From the NCBI GenBank assembly GCA_014773175.1, contig VXCM01002038.1:9845-73844 (forward strand): a DNA stretch of 64,000 nt. Reading direction: 5' to 3'. Below the pieces are notes generated by a model. The model did no database searches and was not told where the DNA came from. It worked only from the letters and a program-made list of their open reading frames with translations. Origin of the DNA: Lucifuga dentata. Its lineage: Eukaryota > Chordata > Actinopteri > Ophidiiformes > Bythitidae. The translations under genes were made by a program, and so were the position numbers. Below are positions 44,901 through 55,914 of the stretch, piece by piece; the first letter of the stretch is position 1, and the number at the start of each line of letters is the position of its first letter.

Positions 44901-45261
44901 TCAGGGGGAAAGGTTTGCTGACGTGGTTGGATTGGGCCATTTTCCCTGGTAACAGTGAGGCAATTGGTGAAAATTACAAACCTGCTTTTGATTGGAGCCT
45001 TTTATGCGCTAAAAGTGAGGGGATTGGTCAAAATTGCGAGCTCCTGCATAATATGCACTGATTGGTTGATTTTGCATTGATTTATGCGATCGTAGAATGG
45101 TGGAATCCTGGAGGGATGATAAATGAGACGTGATCACAGCTAAGATGCTCGTGACTGGCTGCCATAAAGCAAGACGCTTTGGTTTCAATGTCATAAATCC
45201 TGTCATAAATTCCTGGACACTGCTGAAAAGCTGAGAGTTTGTAAAATGCCCAAATATTCAA
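44901..45261. other. No gene seen
   Basis: Contains three related short phrases (GGCAATTGGTGAAAATTACAA, GGGGATTGGTCAAAATTGCGA, TGATTGGTTGATTTTGC), a loose degenerate repeat. No gene. Confidence 0.4.
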
Positions 45262-46095
45262 TATTAGGGTTGGATATCGATTCTGATCTCCCGATTTGAT
45301 TTTGACTTTCAAAGCCCCGATTTGATTGGATTCAATTTGGTTAAATTCTGAAAAATTTTGTTCGGCTTATGTCTTCTAAATTACATTATTGTATATAAAA
45401 AAGTGAAGACATTCTTTTAAATATATATTTTGAGAATTTAATGAGTGTATTAAATGAAACATTCCCACATTTCAGTAAAATTCTCTTTTTTGCAGAATTC
45501 ATGAGCTTTGAACTGATTTCTTGGAACAGAATATCTCTTCAGCGCAATTTTCAAATAAGGTGTAAACGTGCTCAGTCAAGCTGCCTCGTTAACGTATTGT
45601 CGTATGGCTCGGCATTCCGTGATTCCAGGATTTGAAGCGTGTTCCTAAATCCCTTGTTGTCACGGCGACGCTGTAAGGATGCATACCCTTCATATAAAAA
45701 TAGTAAAGGCTTATTTTTTTGCCTGGAGGCGAGGCAGATGCAGCTTGCAGGTCAATGCAATTCCTGCGTCGTCTGTCTTCATTCAGGTATCGTGCTGCAG
45801 ACGCCTCGCTGAGCAGCTCCACAAGTTCATCATGTCGCCACAAAATTTCACTTCTGAGTTATATATTTTGCAGATGTTCTTACTTATGTCAGGCTCATTT
45901 GTGTCCTTTTGCTTTGAAAGCTAAAATGAGTCACTTCCTGCTGTAGCGTTGTTGCGCTACGTCACACATGAGAAACTGCTTCACAGAACTTATACTAACA
46001 TAAAAGATTGATTTTTTTATTTTATGAATCGATATCGGAATCATTTCAATTTGAATCGCAATTAATCAAAAACTGATTTTTCCCCTCACACCTAT
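45262..46095. mobile_element. Probable non-autonomous DNA element
   Basis: The left end TTAGGGTTGGATATCGATTC and the right-end region GAATCGATATCGGAATC ... CCCCTCACACCTA resemble the GGGTTGGATATCGATTC-type ends of hAT-like elements. The subterminal word GAATCGATAT occurs in inverted form at both sides. The terminal repeat match at the very ends is poor and no target duplication is evident. Confidence 0.45.
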
Positions 46096-49028
46096 TCAGT
46101 GTTAGGTGTGAAATGAGGTTGCTGATAGTTTCCCGATGCTTTTTGCTTATCAGTTTAAGGTATCAGATAGCAGAGTCCTCACAGGTCAACAACTGAGTCC
46201 TGCTCTGAAACCCTGCAAAGTAACATGCAGCAAACCATGTGGTCCATTTTTATTCTTAGCATATACTCATCAGAATGTCTGTGGACGTCTGAGGAACGTT
46301 CCTATTCCAGCTCATTTTCTGTAGTAATTTGAAACATTAATGGCTACCTGCTGTTGAATGAATAGTGAGGAAACATGGTGTACATTACGCTGAGAGCCTT
46401 CCCTCATTACTTTTACCCACATACTAGCCGTATCGCCTTTCTCTCAGTCTCTCTGCCTTCCACTCTTGGCCAGAGGAAAGAAAAAGGGAGCATACTTTAT
46501 AGTGACAGGCGGAGCGGCCAAATACCAATAGAGAATACATCAGCTTGGCAATTATTGGATTATCTCACGCTGATATCATTACCGCCGAGCATTCACTCCA
46601 ATCATTGATTGCATTTTTCAATTTACTTCACCATTAATGCGAGTGGGCCGACTGAACAATTTTCTGATGAGTCCATGGCTCAGTCGATAAGTCCCGCCCC
46701 TCATGGGCTTGTCAAATGTGAGATGTGAAATGTGTGTGCGCGCACGTGGAAGAATGTGTCTGTTTATGCTTGTGCAACACGGTGTGTTTTATGGAATATT
46801 CAGAGAAGAATCAAAGCAGTTTCTCATTCTCTCCATTACTTTAAGGGCTACCAATCAGGCGGGGCAGGGCGGCGTGGCTGACTGCTCCTGAAAAATGGAT
46901 CTAAGGCCAAAGTGAATCACAACCGTTGTATGCTGTAAGTCAGTCTGCATGCAGCTAAACTATCGCGTGTGCAAGCAAAAACACAGATCTGGCCTTGGAC
47001 AATTCAGTGTATTAATGTGAGCTGCAAAGTATTTCTAATGTCAAGGTATTGCAAAGAAAACAAACTCCTCTAATCCGATTGGCTGGCAAAAGTCTGCAGA
47101 GTTTCAGCAGAGTGCCTCCATACAGACCAGCTAATTCTGTCAAACTTCTACAATGTTACAAAAGCATATTTCTGTTTCATCTTTTGCTGCCCCGTTCATA
47201 GAGCGCAATAGTGTCAGTGCGTGCATGCACACATAGGTTTGTGCGCACACGCATGCACACATTAGTATGAGTACATGTAGTACATGTATGCGCCGCCAAA
47301 TCTGTCACAACTATTCCCTGATGCTTTAAAACATGCGGTGAGGACGGGCTGTTTGGTTGCTGCTGCAGGTAGAAGTGGGACGTGGTTCTCCACCTGCAGC
47401 AGGTAAATGCTAACAATGGCTGCTAGGCACAGGAACAAGCGTTCATGGGACAGTACGTCCATGCATTTTCCTGTGCACGTGTACCTGCACATCCTTTACA
47501 TGCAGCCCTGGTTATTACTACAGCTGTTGCTTCCTTTCATGTTGTTAGGGAGCCATGGGTTCGATTCCTGCAGAGTTTCTGTGCTCCCCGCATCCTAGTA
47601 GTTAGGACGAATCAAATACAGAAGAGCAGTTTCACCACTACCATTAAAACAAGACAGATTTTGCCGAGGCTTGTTCGATCTTATCTGTGGTATGAACTCT
47701 AATGGCTGACCTTCTAGTTCCCAGGGAATTTGGTGGCCCCTTGACTTTTCCTCTTGTACCACCATTAAGCAAGCAGATTGCAAGGAAATTTGCCGAGATC
47801 ATTCATTCTCCCCACAGGATGAACCCTATGCTCTTTCCTCAAGCGTCGCCCCAAGGACAAACTCAGTATATTTGATGCTTCCCACAATGAATAACAGATT
47901 GTCAGTAGGTCGTTTTCTTATTGTGGGGTGTAATCAGCATGGCAGCCTCGAGGGGCAACGAGCAGGGCTTCATACTGTTGTTTGACCTCATATTGCATCG
48001 TACCCTGGTTCCTGTGCTGTGTTCTCATCGTTCAGCCTCTCGTTCTGCTGCAAGCTGATTGCAGCAGCTCAGGTAGCGTCTCCCTCTGGGGCTCCAGGCG
48101 TTCTCGCTTATTCAGCATCTTCTCACTCGTTCTTGCTCCCCTCCCCCTCTCTGTTTCCATCGCTGCCTCCGAGCTTTCTCTCCCAGCAGGCTTTACAGTG
48201 TGTGCAACATACATTTATTAATTGCCTACATACTGCTCCTCCAGCCCTGCAATATTTCCCAGAAAAGACCTGCAATACCTCAGCTGTGCAAGAATAGTTT
48301 GACTCCAAATCTTACACGTCAGATTATAAAATCAGTCTGATATGACATTAGTTTCTTTTAACTGTGATGACCAGAGCAAATGATAACTAATGTGAGGCAT
48401 ATCCAACTTGTGTTTCCTTCATATTCCTGTTCTGCTCACAGGTTTTGATGCTACTTTGCTCAAACAGAACCAGGCGTTGTGTTGGAGGACATGACTTCTA
48501 ATTCATAGAATTATGTATTTAGGAATGTTGGAGGATAATGATAAACGAAGCTGGATGATGAATAAAAATACCAGTGTGAAAGCAATGTTGTGCTGGACAG
48601 CAATCTGTTGTGATAAATGATTCGATGGTGCGTCTGTGCACACATGCTCTGTTTGTAGCTAATATGCTTGCTAGCACACAGCTAGTTTTGCTAGTTGCTT
48701 TCCAGAACTGCTAATTATCAGCAGTCAGTACGTTTACATGCATGCTATGGTCAGATTTTTTTGTCTTTACTCCAAAGAAGGAAAAAATTTAATAATTTGT
48801 ATACTTGTACGGCTGTTTGTGAACACACACGACAGGTTATAGAATCAGCGTATGAGAGTTGCCAGGTGAGGAATGCATGGACATGTTTTACTCTGATGAT
48901 AACATTTACATGCCTGAAAAAATCCATTCACAATCACATGATCTACAGTGTGTGTCACTCAAAGTAATATTACTCTCACTGATCCTGATTTCAGTCTATA
49001 TATGCTGTTTACATGATGCTGATCTGTT
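46096..49028. other. Unique non-coding sequence; candidate conserved block 46375-46700
   Basis: No gene seen in nearly 3 kb. 46430-46660 is repeat-free with words such as GACAGGCGGAGCGGCC and CTCCAATCATTGATTGC, resembling a conserved non-coding element. CTGCTGCAGGT (47360-47370) pairs with ACCTGCAGCAG (47392-47402). GGTTCGATTCC at about 47569 equals the RNA polymerase III B-box consensus but has no A box in the right place. Open frames at 47.4-48.3 kb on both strands overlap and match nothing. Confidence 0.3.
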
Positions 49029-49620
49029 GCAGGGGTGGCAAACCCGCGGCTCCAGAGCCGGTTCAGTGCGGCCCCTACTGTTCCTTTACGTTTCGTTCGC
49101 AACGAGATCTAGACACTACTCGCGCATGCTGATATAATGGATAAAAAAAAACTGCAGCTGCAGTCTCGCGATCACAGCTCTCAGCGTGGATGCTACACTT
49201 TCTCCAAATAGCCTGCAGCCGGTCTGTTAATGGCCTGAGTTTACGAGCATGGTGGTGCCAGTGAAGTGAAAAACTAAACGGAAGTGAAAAACTAAATGAA
49301 AACATGAAGAGCAGCAGAGAATGTTTTTACCAGCATGGAGGATTTATAATTTGTTGTGGAAAGAAAGGTTTTGCCCGTTATGTCAGACGTCGCTGTCACA
49401 TTTCAAAGCTTCAGATCCTCAGCATCATTTTTTCTCTCTGCATCCTAACATCAACTAGGAGTTTCCCAAAGGTGCTGAACTCCACCAGCACAAATTACAT
49501 GTGTTAAAGAGATCTGCATTAATGCTTGTTATTTAAAGAATAATAATATTGNGATATGAGAGAATAAGAAGATGAGATCTTGTTGGTCCGGGGGGAATGA
49601 AGGCATCTTGTGGCTCTTTG
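49029..49620. mobile_element. Possible hAT-type element fragment
   Basis: GCAGGGGTGGCAAACCCGCG followed by GCTCCAGAGCCGG resembles the 'caggggtg(g/t)caaacccgcggctctagagccgc' terminus common in vertebrate hAT elements. A GTGGCTCTTTGG word at 49610 may mark the other side. There is an N at 49552 without a flanking duplication. The ends are not established. Confidence 0.35.
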
Positions 49621-51046
49621 GAGTAATAGGGTTTGATAGTATAATCAGAGTTTGAACATGCATGTAAACATACTGAATGATGCTGTTTAGTCCTCTTTTG
49701 TCTTCTTGTATGAGTACATACAAAGGCCTCATTTACAACTCGTATTAAAATGCAATCTGTGTCCAGGTTCGTCGTTCAGACATGGAAGAACCCAAGTTGA
49801 TGTAAATATTCACAGAATGTGCTGTAATCAGAATACAGTCTGACCTGATCTGATCTGAATAGGCTTCTGTATGGACATCTTAACCTGTCCAATAAGAACA
49901 GACATGGACGCCTCATTAAAGTGGCAAGCTAGATTTGTGTGGTGAGGCAGGCCCAGCTCATGGACCTTTAGAATAAGCAGGTCCTCAGGATGGCTGATGC
50001 CATTCTGAATTGTTCTGATCACCTGCAGAAGGAGTTTGAGCTCCTGCTGTTTCAGGGTGCCTGGTAGGAGTTCTAAGAGACATAAGGTCTCCTTTGTTTC
50101 TGTGGTTATCGATAGGTTTAACAGGAAATAGCTCTTCACATATGTCTTTATATGACATTTACTGTATGTTCATTTGTTGTCTCTGCTTCTTAATGCTTTT
50201 TGTCTTATTGTTCTTACTGTCTGGCTGCAGATTTTTGATGTGGTTATTTGTGTTAGCAGTACTTGTGTATTTGTTTTTAAACCATGGCTGCAAATTTCCC
50301 TAAACTTGACCTGGCAGCTCTCAGCCACACTTGTAAATCCACTCCGTACAGCTGGGATACATTCCGGACGTAAACTCCATCCACATGTTGAAAACGTCAC
50401 GCTGCCATCAGGAGTTGTGACTTGCTGTAAATGTGTACATGCGCCGGAACATGGACAGTGAAAGCCCACTGTAAAAGTTATTCTTTTTTTTTTTTTTTAA
50501 GAAGCTCGTCCACGGAACAAAGAGGAGACATGAGCAACCTAACAACCTGCCTCCTGAGATCCAATCATAATGCGGAAGCATCCAGAATGCAGTTTAATGC
50601 GAGGTGTAAATGGGTCCAGAAATATTTTATTTAGCATATTTCATCAGCAGTCGCATAAGAGCTGTTTTCAGGAAAAACAAAGAGCGGCTTTGAACTGAAG
50701 CAGGCGTCACGCGGGACAAACGCCTGCCAAAAGCCCTGTGGCTGAATCAAACAGCGACAGATGCTGAGGCCTGGCAGCTCCGCAGCCCTGACTGACCATA
50801 AACACCACACCAAGTCCCTCACCGAGTCCCTCAGCGAGTCCCTCACCACGCCTCTCAGAACGTTCAGCCAGCAGACTTTCCCCAAAGCAGAGCAGCACTA
50901 AATCCTTAAATGATTACAGAGTGGGTGATGGATGGACGTGTGGATGCTAGCAGACAGGCTGCGGCTGAATGGTTGATTCTGTGGATATTGGGGTGAGATC
51001 TAACTCCTCATTACAGTATATTCCCTGTGTCGCGCTGTGCTCTCTC

Positions 51047-51049
<3 letters not shown>
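49621..51049. other. No gene seen
   Basis: Non-coding. Two moderately long overlapping open frames on opposite strands (50170-50469) and one at 49828-50139 (-) have no recognisable domain. A poly(T) lies at 50486-50500. CTCACC/CTCAGC-GAGTCC repeats at 50816-50846 form a short tandem repeat. Confidence 0.4.
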
Positions 51050-51083
<34 letters not shown>

Positions 51084-51199
51084 CAGTGTCTCTCGGCCTC
51101 ATTTGGCTGTGATCAGCACACTTTATTGGCATTTCTCTGTACTTCAGCGTTTTCTGCAGGGATAAGATATAGGATATAGATTTGTGCAGTGCCATGCTC

Positions 51200-51253
<54 letters not shown>
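51050..51253. repeat. Two (CT)n microsatellites
   Basis: CT runs at about 51050-51077 and 51203-51253, separated by unique sequence. Confidence 0.9.
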
Positions 51254-51255
<2 letters not shown>

Positions 51256-51521
51256 TGTTGGCTCTCATATATTTGCTCAGTTTCTCTGTTCACTGTTTAA
51301 TGTTTAATTTTATGTTCCTCTCTTTGTCCTGCCTGCTCTGTACATGTGCATAATCAAAGCTGAAAAAAACCTTCACAAATCATTCGGTGGTGTTCCAGAT
51401 CTGGTCAGTATGCTAACCAGTGTCAGGGTTCATACTCACTCACAGAATCTTAAGAGAATCTGGGTGGAATTTAAAACATGCCAGACTTAATGTGTTGATA
51501 AGGTAAATAGCATCACACGGC

Positions 51522-52192
51522 CAGGACCGGCCCGTGGCATAGGTGAACTAGGCAGTTGCCTAGGGCCCTGCGGCCGCTAGGGGGCGCCACACCAAGAGTG
51601 AAACTAAAGTGAACTTTCATTAGCTGTAAATAAGTTCAGGAGCTGCAGAGATGTAATAAATCTATGTGCTAACTTTGTGAGCTATATTACCTGATAGAAG
51701 TGGGAACAGTATATATAGAGCTCAATGTGCTTAGATAACTCGCTAAAGGTGTGTTATAAAACACACCTTTATTCAGCACAGAACTAATATAATATGGAAT
51801 TTATGCATATTATGGTTTGAGATTATGTTTTAGTTAAGATGAGGCTCATAGAGATGTTTTTGGAGTGGGTTGGGGGAATTGTGGGATGTAAGATTAATAC
51901 TGTAGAGTGGGAGGTAAAGGGTAGCCACGCCCCTTTTGTACATTATTAGAAATTACTACAGTAGTTTGAAACGTGTTTAATTTGCATTTTAATTTTGGCT
52001 GTGGAGGAGAGTGAAATAAGATTTAAAGTGACAAATAATATTTAGTAATCCACAGATATCCGTGCTTTATTATTTATTTATTGTAATTTAGCTTGACAGC
52101 ATTCACATCGAAAATATCATCTCTCGTGTCCCTGGATGGGGGCCCCAGCAAATAACTTGCCTAGGGCCCCAGAAAGGCTAGGGCCAGCCCTG
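51522..52192. mobile_element. hAT-like non-autonomous element (671 bp)
   Basis: Terminal inverted repeats CAGGACCGGCCCGTGGC and, inward from the right, CAGGGCTGGCCCTAGCC. Subterminal GTTGCCTAGGGCCC and its inverted counterpart GGGGCCCTAGGCAAGT extend the symmetry. The flanking octamers CACACGGC (51514-51521) and CACATGGT (52193-52200) match at 6 of 8. The interior is AT-rich without coding capacity. Confidence 0.85.
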
Positions 52193-52285
52193 CACATGGT
52201 CACGTTCTCTTCTTTATACTCACCTGTTAGCATCCTCTTTCTATGCTGTTTCCTTATTTGCAGCTCAGGGACGCAACATGTACAT

Positions 52286-52405
52286 AAGGAAGTGCAGAAG
52301 CAAACAGAAGAGCGAGGCTGTCTGGGTGCAGAGATGAAGGAGGCCAGAGGAAGTGTAATAGGTTTATATTAGGATGTTAATGAAGGTTGTGTATTCATTA
52401 TTTGT
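52286..52405 (+). repeat. 120-bp local duplication, copy 1
   Basis: GGAAGTGCAGAAGCAAACAG through GATGAAGGAGGCCAGAGGAA to GAAGGTTGTGTATTCATT recurs at 53578-53697 in the same orientation with about 8 differences. Only two copies are seen in the window. Confidence 0.85.
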
Positions 52406-52569
52406 CTTTTAATTAAAAGTCAAATAATGAATGAATAATGAGTAAAATAATTAAAGTCAGGTAACTGAAAGGAAAAACACATTCTTATCGTGAAACAAAT
52501 ATTTTGACCCCAAAACCAACTAACGTCTGTACTTCTCCAGCTGTGACTCTTGCGTTTCCACTGGAACCG

Positions 52570-52601
<32 letters not shown>

Positions 52602-52622
52602 GTCATCATCGTCATCATCATC
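52570..52622. repeat. (CAT)n microsatellite
   Basis: CAT trinucleotide run interrupted by two CGT units. Confidence 0.95.
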
Positions 52623-52784
52623 CTCACTGCATGTTGAGTCAATATAAACACACATCTATTCCAGGACAATTCAGAAAAAGATTTGTTTTATAATAAGAAT
52701 ATATTTTTCCTTTCATTTATTTTACTTTAAAGACTTTTTTTTGTTAGCCCATTTTGCTTTTATTTAGCAAAGGCGGAGGGTGCT

Positions 52785-52885
52785 GTATGTTTGGAATCGT
52801 TACTGCTATATTCCAGCACCAATGTTTTAGGCTACTGAACATGCTAACACTAAGCTAAGTCAGTAGCCTAGCCCTGAGTTTGTCA
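52785..52885 (+). repeat. Interspersed repeat family R, copy 2
   Basis: Matches 400-513. AGGCTACTGA (52829-52838) and TCAGTAGCCT (52860-52869) are perfect reverse complements around GCTAAC-type sequence. Confidence 0.5.
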
Positions 52886-53577
52886 CATGGAAACACTTTC
52901 ACTTGATGATCGATGGTTCCACTCATCTGAGTTTTTTTAAGGCCCTTTGCAGTTTAGCTGTGATGACATCAGTCGTCATAGCGACTGATGTGGTTTCAAT
53001 TCTGTTTCTCCTGTCAGTTGAAACACAGAACGGTAACTAGAACTGGATCTTGACCCAGTTTGGTCTAGTTCTTGTTCCCTATGCAGTGGAAAAGGACTTT
53101 TAGTTACTTACTGATGACCAGAGAAATTATGTTCAAAAATAAAATGACAAGTTACAAAGAACTATAAAGGCACATAGAAACAACTAGCACTTAAATACAG
53201 CATACAGCCAAACGCTGTGGCTTCAGTGCAGATTTATTAGCTTGTGCTCAGGTAAAATGTGGATTCATATTTTTTTATTAATATTTTTCCTCCCCTCTTT
53301 GCTTCACTTCTACTTTATTGATAAAAACGAGGAAACATGCACTCCACACATCTCTTCCTGTCTCCAGAGGTTTGTCCTGGTTAAACACCGTTCAGCCTTG
53401 ATGAGATGTGAGAAACATGTTTCTCTGGGAGACGCACACTAAAGCATCAGCATGCAATCAGAGCAATTTTCTCCTCTCTCTCCTTTTCTCTCCCATTATC
53501 TCTCCTTCACAATCCTCACAGGGTTCTCCCTGATGGAAATGACTGGAAACCCTGACCAGGCAAGAGAGCAGATATGA
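52886..53577. other. No gene seen
   Basis: Non-coding between the R copy and the second copy of the local duplication. Confidence 0.5.
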
Positions 53578-53697
53578 GGGAAGTGCAGAAGCAAACAAAA
53601 GAGCAAGGCTGTCTGGGTGTAGAGATGAAGGAGGCCAGAGGAAGTGTGAATGGGTTTATGTTAGGGTGTTAACGAAGGTTGTGTATTCATTTTATTT
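53578..53697 (+). repeat. 120-bp local duplication, copy 2
   Basis: Second copy of the 52286-52405 sequence, same strand, 1.29 kb downstream. It could be a tandem segmental duplication with later insertions, or two copies of an uncharacterised repeat. Confidence 0.85.
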
Positions 53698-54462
53698 AAA
53701 TTGTATTGTTTTGTTGAAATAATTTCCAGAACACGAGGGAGTAATTCAGCTTCAAACAGCAGCATTCTGCTCTCATATAACGTTTTTCTACCGTATCCTG
53801 ACCTGTGCTGAACTCTACCAAACATATCCACATATGCTAAAAACCTTTACTGATACCAGTATTGTAATGTGAATGTTTTTAGTTTACACTTACTACTTTG
53901 AAATTTATGCTTTAATAATGTCACGTTGAAAATATGTGTCAAATATGATACAGAAGGCAATTTAGGCAATTTTTGGTTATTCTTTCAGCCATCATATTGT
54001 GTTTTATACACATTTTTATATCATTTTAGTCACATGTCGTTTAAAGTAGAAATTGCGAGGTACTTTTTAAAATATATACAATATATACATGCATAATCAA
54101 AGAATGAAATGGTTTACTTAATTATTTTTTTTTCCATCATTTGCCATAGATTCCTAAGTTGTGTGTTATATTGCTATTCAGAGTATATATCAGACTATAT
54201 ACTGTATATATCATGTAAGGTGTTTATATAAAATATAAACAGTTTTTCTGCTGACCACAAAAAAACAGAAGAGCAGGCAGGGTTACAACGAATACCAAAA
54301 ACAGATTTGTATTTGATAAATGTTCCAACTGAAAAAGAGAATTTAATAAAGCAATGATAAATGTGTATTTCCTTCTAAAAATGTGTTGAGATGAAGTTTC
54401 CCATAAATACCTGAAGTATGAAATATGATACAAAATGAATAGAAAATTAAATTGGAGTGGGT
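53698..54462. other. No gene seen
   Basis: AT-rich non-coding sequence. Confidence 0.5.
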
Positions 54463-55230
54463 GGCGTAGCCTTAAAATAAGACATCTGAAGTCATCTTTG
54501 CAATAATGATATTCAAGATGACGTGAATAATGTAACAGCGAAAAATGTTTTATTGGTGGTTTTAGAAGTAAGCAGAACTACAAACTGTGCCAACATGAGT
54601 AAAAAATGAATCAGTGTAAAAGTACAAACAACGAAATCCTGTAATATTTTAGCTTGTAAACAGTAACTCAGATTAGCTTTAGCTGCTCGTCTTCACTCGT
54701 TATAAAACATAAATAAAATGACTGATGATGTCATCAGATCTGATCTTTGGCAGGTTATGATGCTAAATAGCCGCTATGATGCTAAACTTAAATACGCTCT
54801 GAAGTCCAAATCCACCACAAGACAAGAACTCAGCTGAAGTTAGCGCAGCAGCTAAGCTAACACTGTTCATTCATCACAAGTCATCGCTTTGCTTGTTTCA
54901 CTCCAGCCTAGTTAGCTTGTTCTGTCACAGGAAGTACAGCTAGCTAACGCTCCAGCTACGCTTGACTGAGTCAGCATCACTTCCTGTTCGTTTTGCATCA
55001 AATCAGCTGATTGGCTCTCCTCATCATGTGACTTTCTTTATTCACCAGGTGTTTTTGCTTCAGGGGGAGAAACTAATTTGTTGCGTTTCCACCTTTAGCT
55101 GTTAGCCAGTTAGCTTAGCTGAACCATTTCTAACAACAGAGGAAATAATTCATCAAAGCTTTCAGGCATGATTGTTTATTTTCTTCTTGTGCATAATTTG
55201 AAAATTTATGAACACGACATCACACCACAA
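54463..55230 (-). mobile_element. Family C element, near full-length copy
   Basis: Starts TAGCCTTAAAATAAGACATC and follows the 22.7 kb copy throughout. It includes ATGACTGATGATGTCATCAG, GGTTATGATGCTAAATAGCC and CAAATCAGCTGATTGGCTC, then extends beyond to GAACACGACATCACACC. It is about 85-90 percent similar by eye to the 22.7 kb copy. Confidence 0.85.
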
Positions 55231-55456
55231 CATCATCATGTGCTGCTTTTTTATTATATAAAAAATATGTTGGTGTTAGCATGAATGGATGAATCATATG
55301 ATACCGCTGAGTCAAATATGCTACAAAAAAATAGCATCTTTGTAAACAGATAATTTTTTTTTTTTTTTTTTTTATTTGTTAAACATTTCAATAAAAGCTT
55401 CAATCTGAAAAAGCTGATTTTGTGTCAGGCTTTTGATGCTGTTGTTTGTGCTGCAG
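55231..55456. other. Spacer with poly(T) at 55354-55373
   Basis: Non-coding. Ends in TTGTTTGTGCTGCAG, which would be a good splice acceptor for the candidate exon that follows. Confidence 0.5.
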
Positions 55457-55498
55457 GTTCGAGGCCAGCGTATGAGCTGTGAGGAAGAGCGTCTCAGG
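55457..55498 (+). CDS. Candidate 42-bp microexon (hypothetical)
   Basis: The segment lies between a pyrimidine-containing acceptor ending TTTGTGCTGCAG and a consensus donor GTAAGT (55499-55504). It is 42 bp, a multiple of three, and reads without a stop as VRGQRMSCEEERLR (14 residues) in the phase-0 frame. The charged, Glu-rich character would fit a surface loop or coiled region. I do not recognise the protein, and there are no neighbouring exons in the window to support it. A consensus acceptor and donor this close do occur by chance in 64 kb, so this is a hypothesis. If true, the window is largely intron of a plus-strand gene. Confidence 0.25.
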
Positions 55499-55914
55499 GT
55501 AAGTCCTGAAGCTTTCTGTTTCACTTCCACCAGTGGCATTTGTGTTTGTTAAAAACACTCCGGTGTTTGAAATGTGAAGTCCCAGAGAAAAGCCGGAGGA
55601 TTAGAGAGCGCGTGAGAATCTCAGCAGGATTTACTGCTGCTGCTAACATGTTAACACACAGAAGGGCTTTGTGAAAAGTCTTTCTCCTGCTCTGAGCGAT
55701 CAGCTGTGACTTCACGTTGGATGATGTGAACGTTTTCCTCCTTCACCTTCACTGCAGCACTTGTTGCCCAAATGTGTGTGAATTTCACAGTTTGCGATGA
55801 GGAGGATGAAGTGATGAAGGCTTTGGGAAGCTTTAATTGTTGAGTTGCGACGATTTCGACAAGAGTTCACCTCCTAAAATGAGAGTCTGTCATTTCAAAT
55901 GTAATAATACATAT
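55499..55914. other. No gene seen
   Basis: Unique-looking non-coding sequence downstream of the candidate donor. Confidence 0.5.

Noticed and set aside
47341..47406. Possible 32-bp exon between CTGCTGCAG and GTAAAT
   Set aside because: The two apparent splice sites are the two arms of an 11-bp inverted repeat (CTGCTGCAGGT/ACCTGCAGCAG), and the length is not a multiple of three.
47566..47580. B-box-like GGTTCGATTCC suggesting a tRNA or SINE
   Set aside because: No A box at the expected distance, no cloverleaf stems, and no repeat copy elsewhere in the window.
54224..54433. 69-codon minus-strand frame with a hydrophobic stretch
   Set aside because: AT-rich sequence readily gives such frames, and there is no supporting signal.
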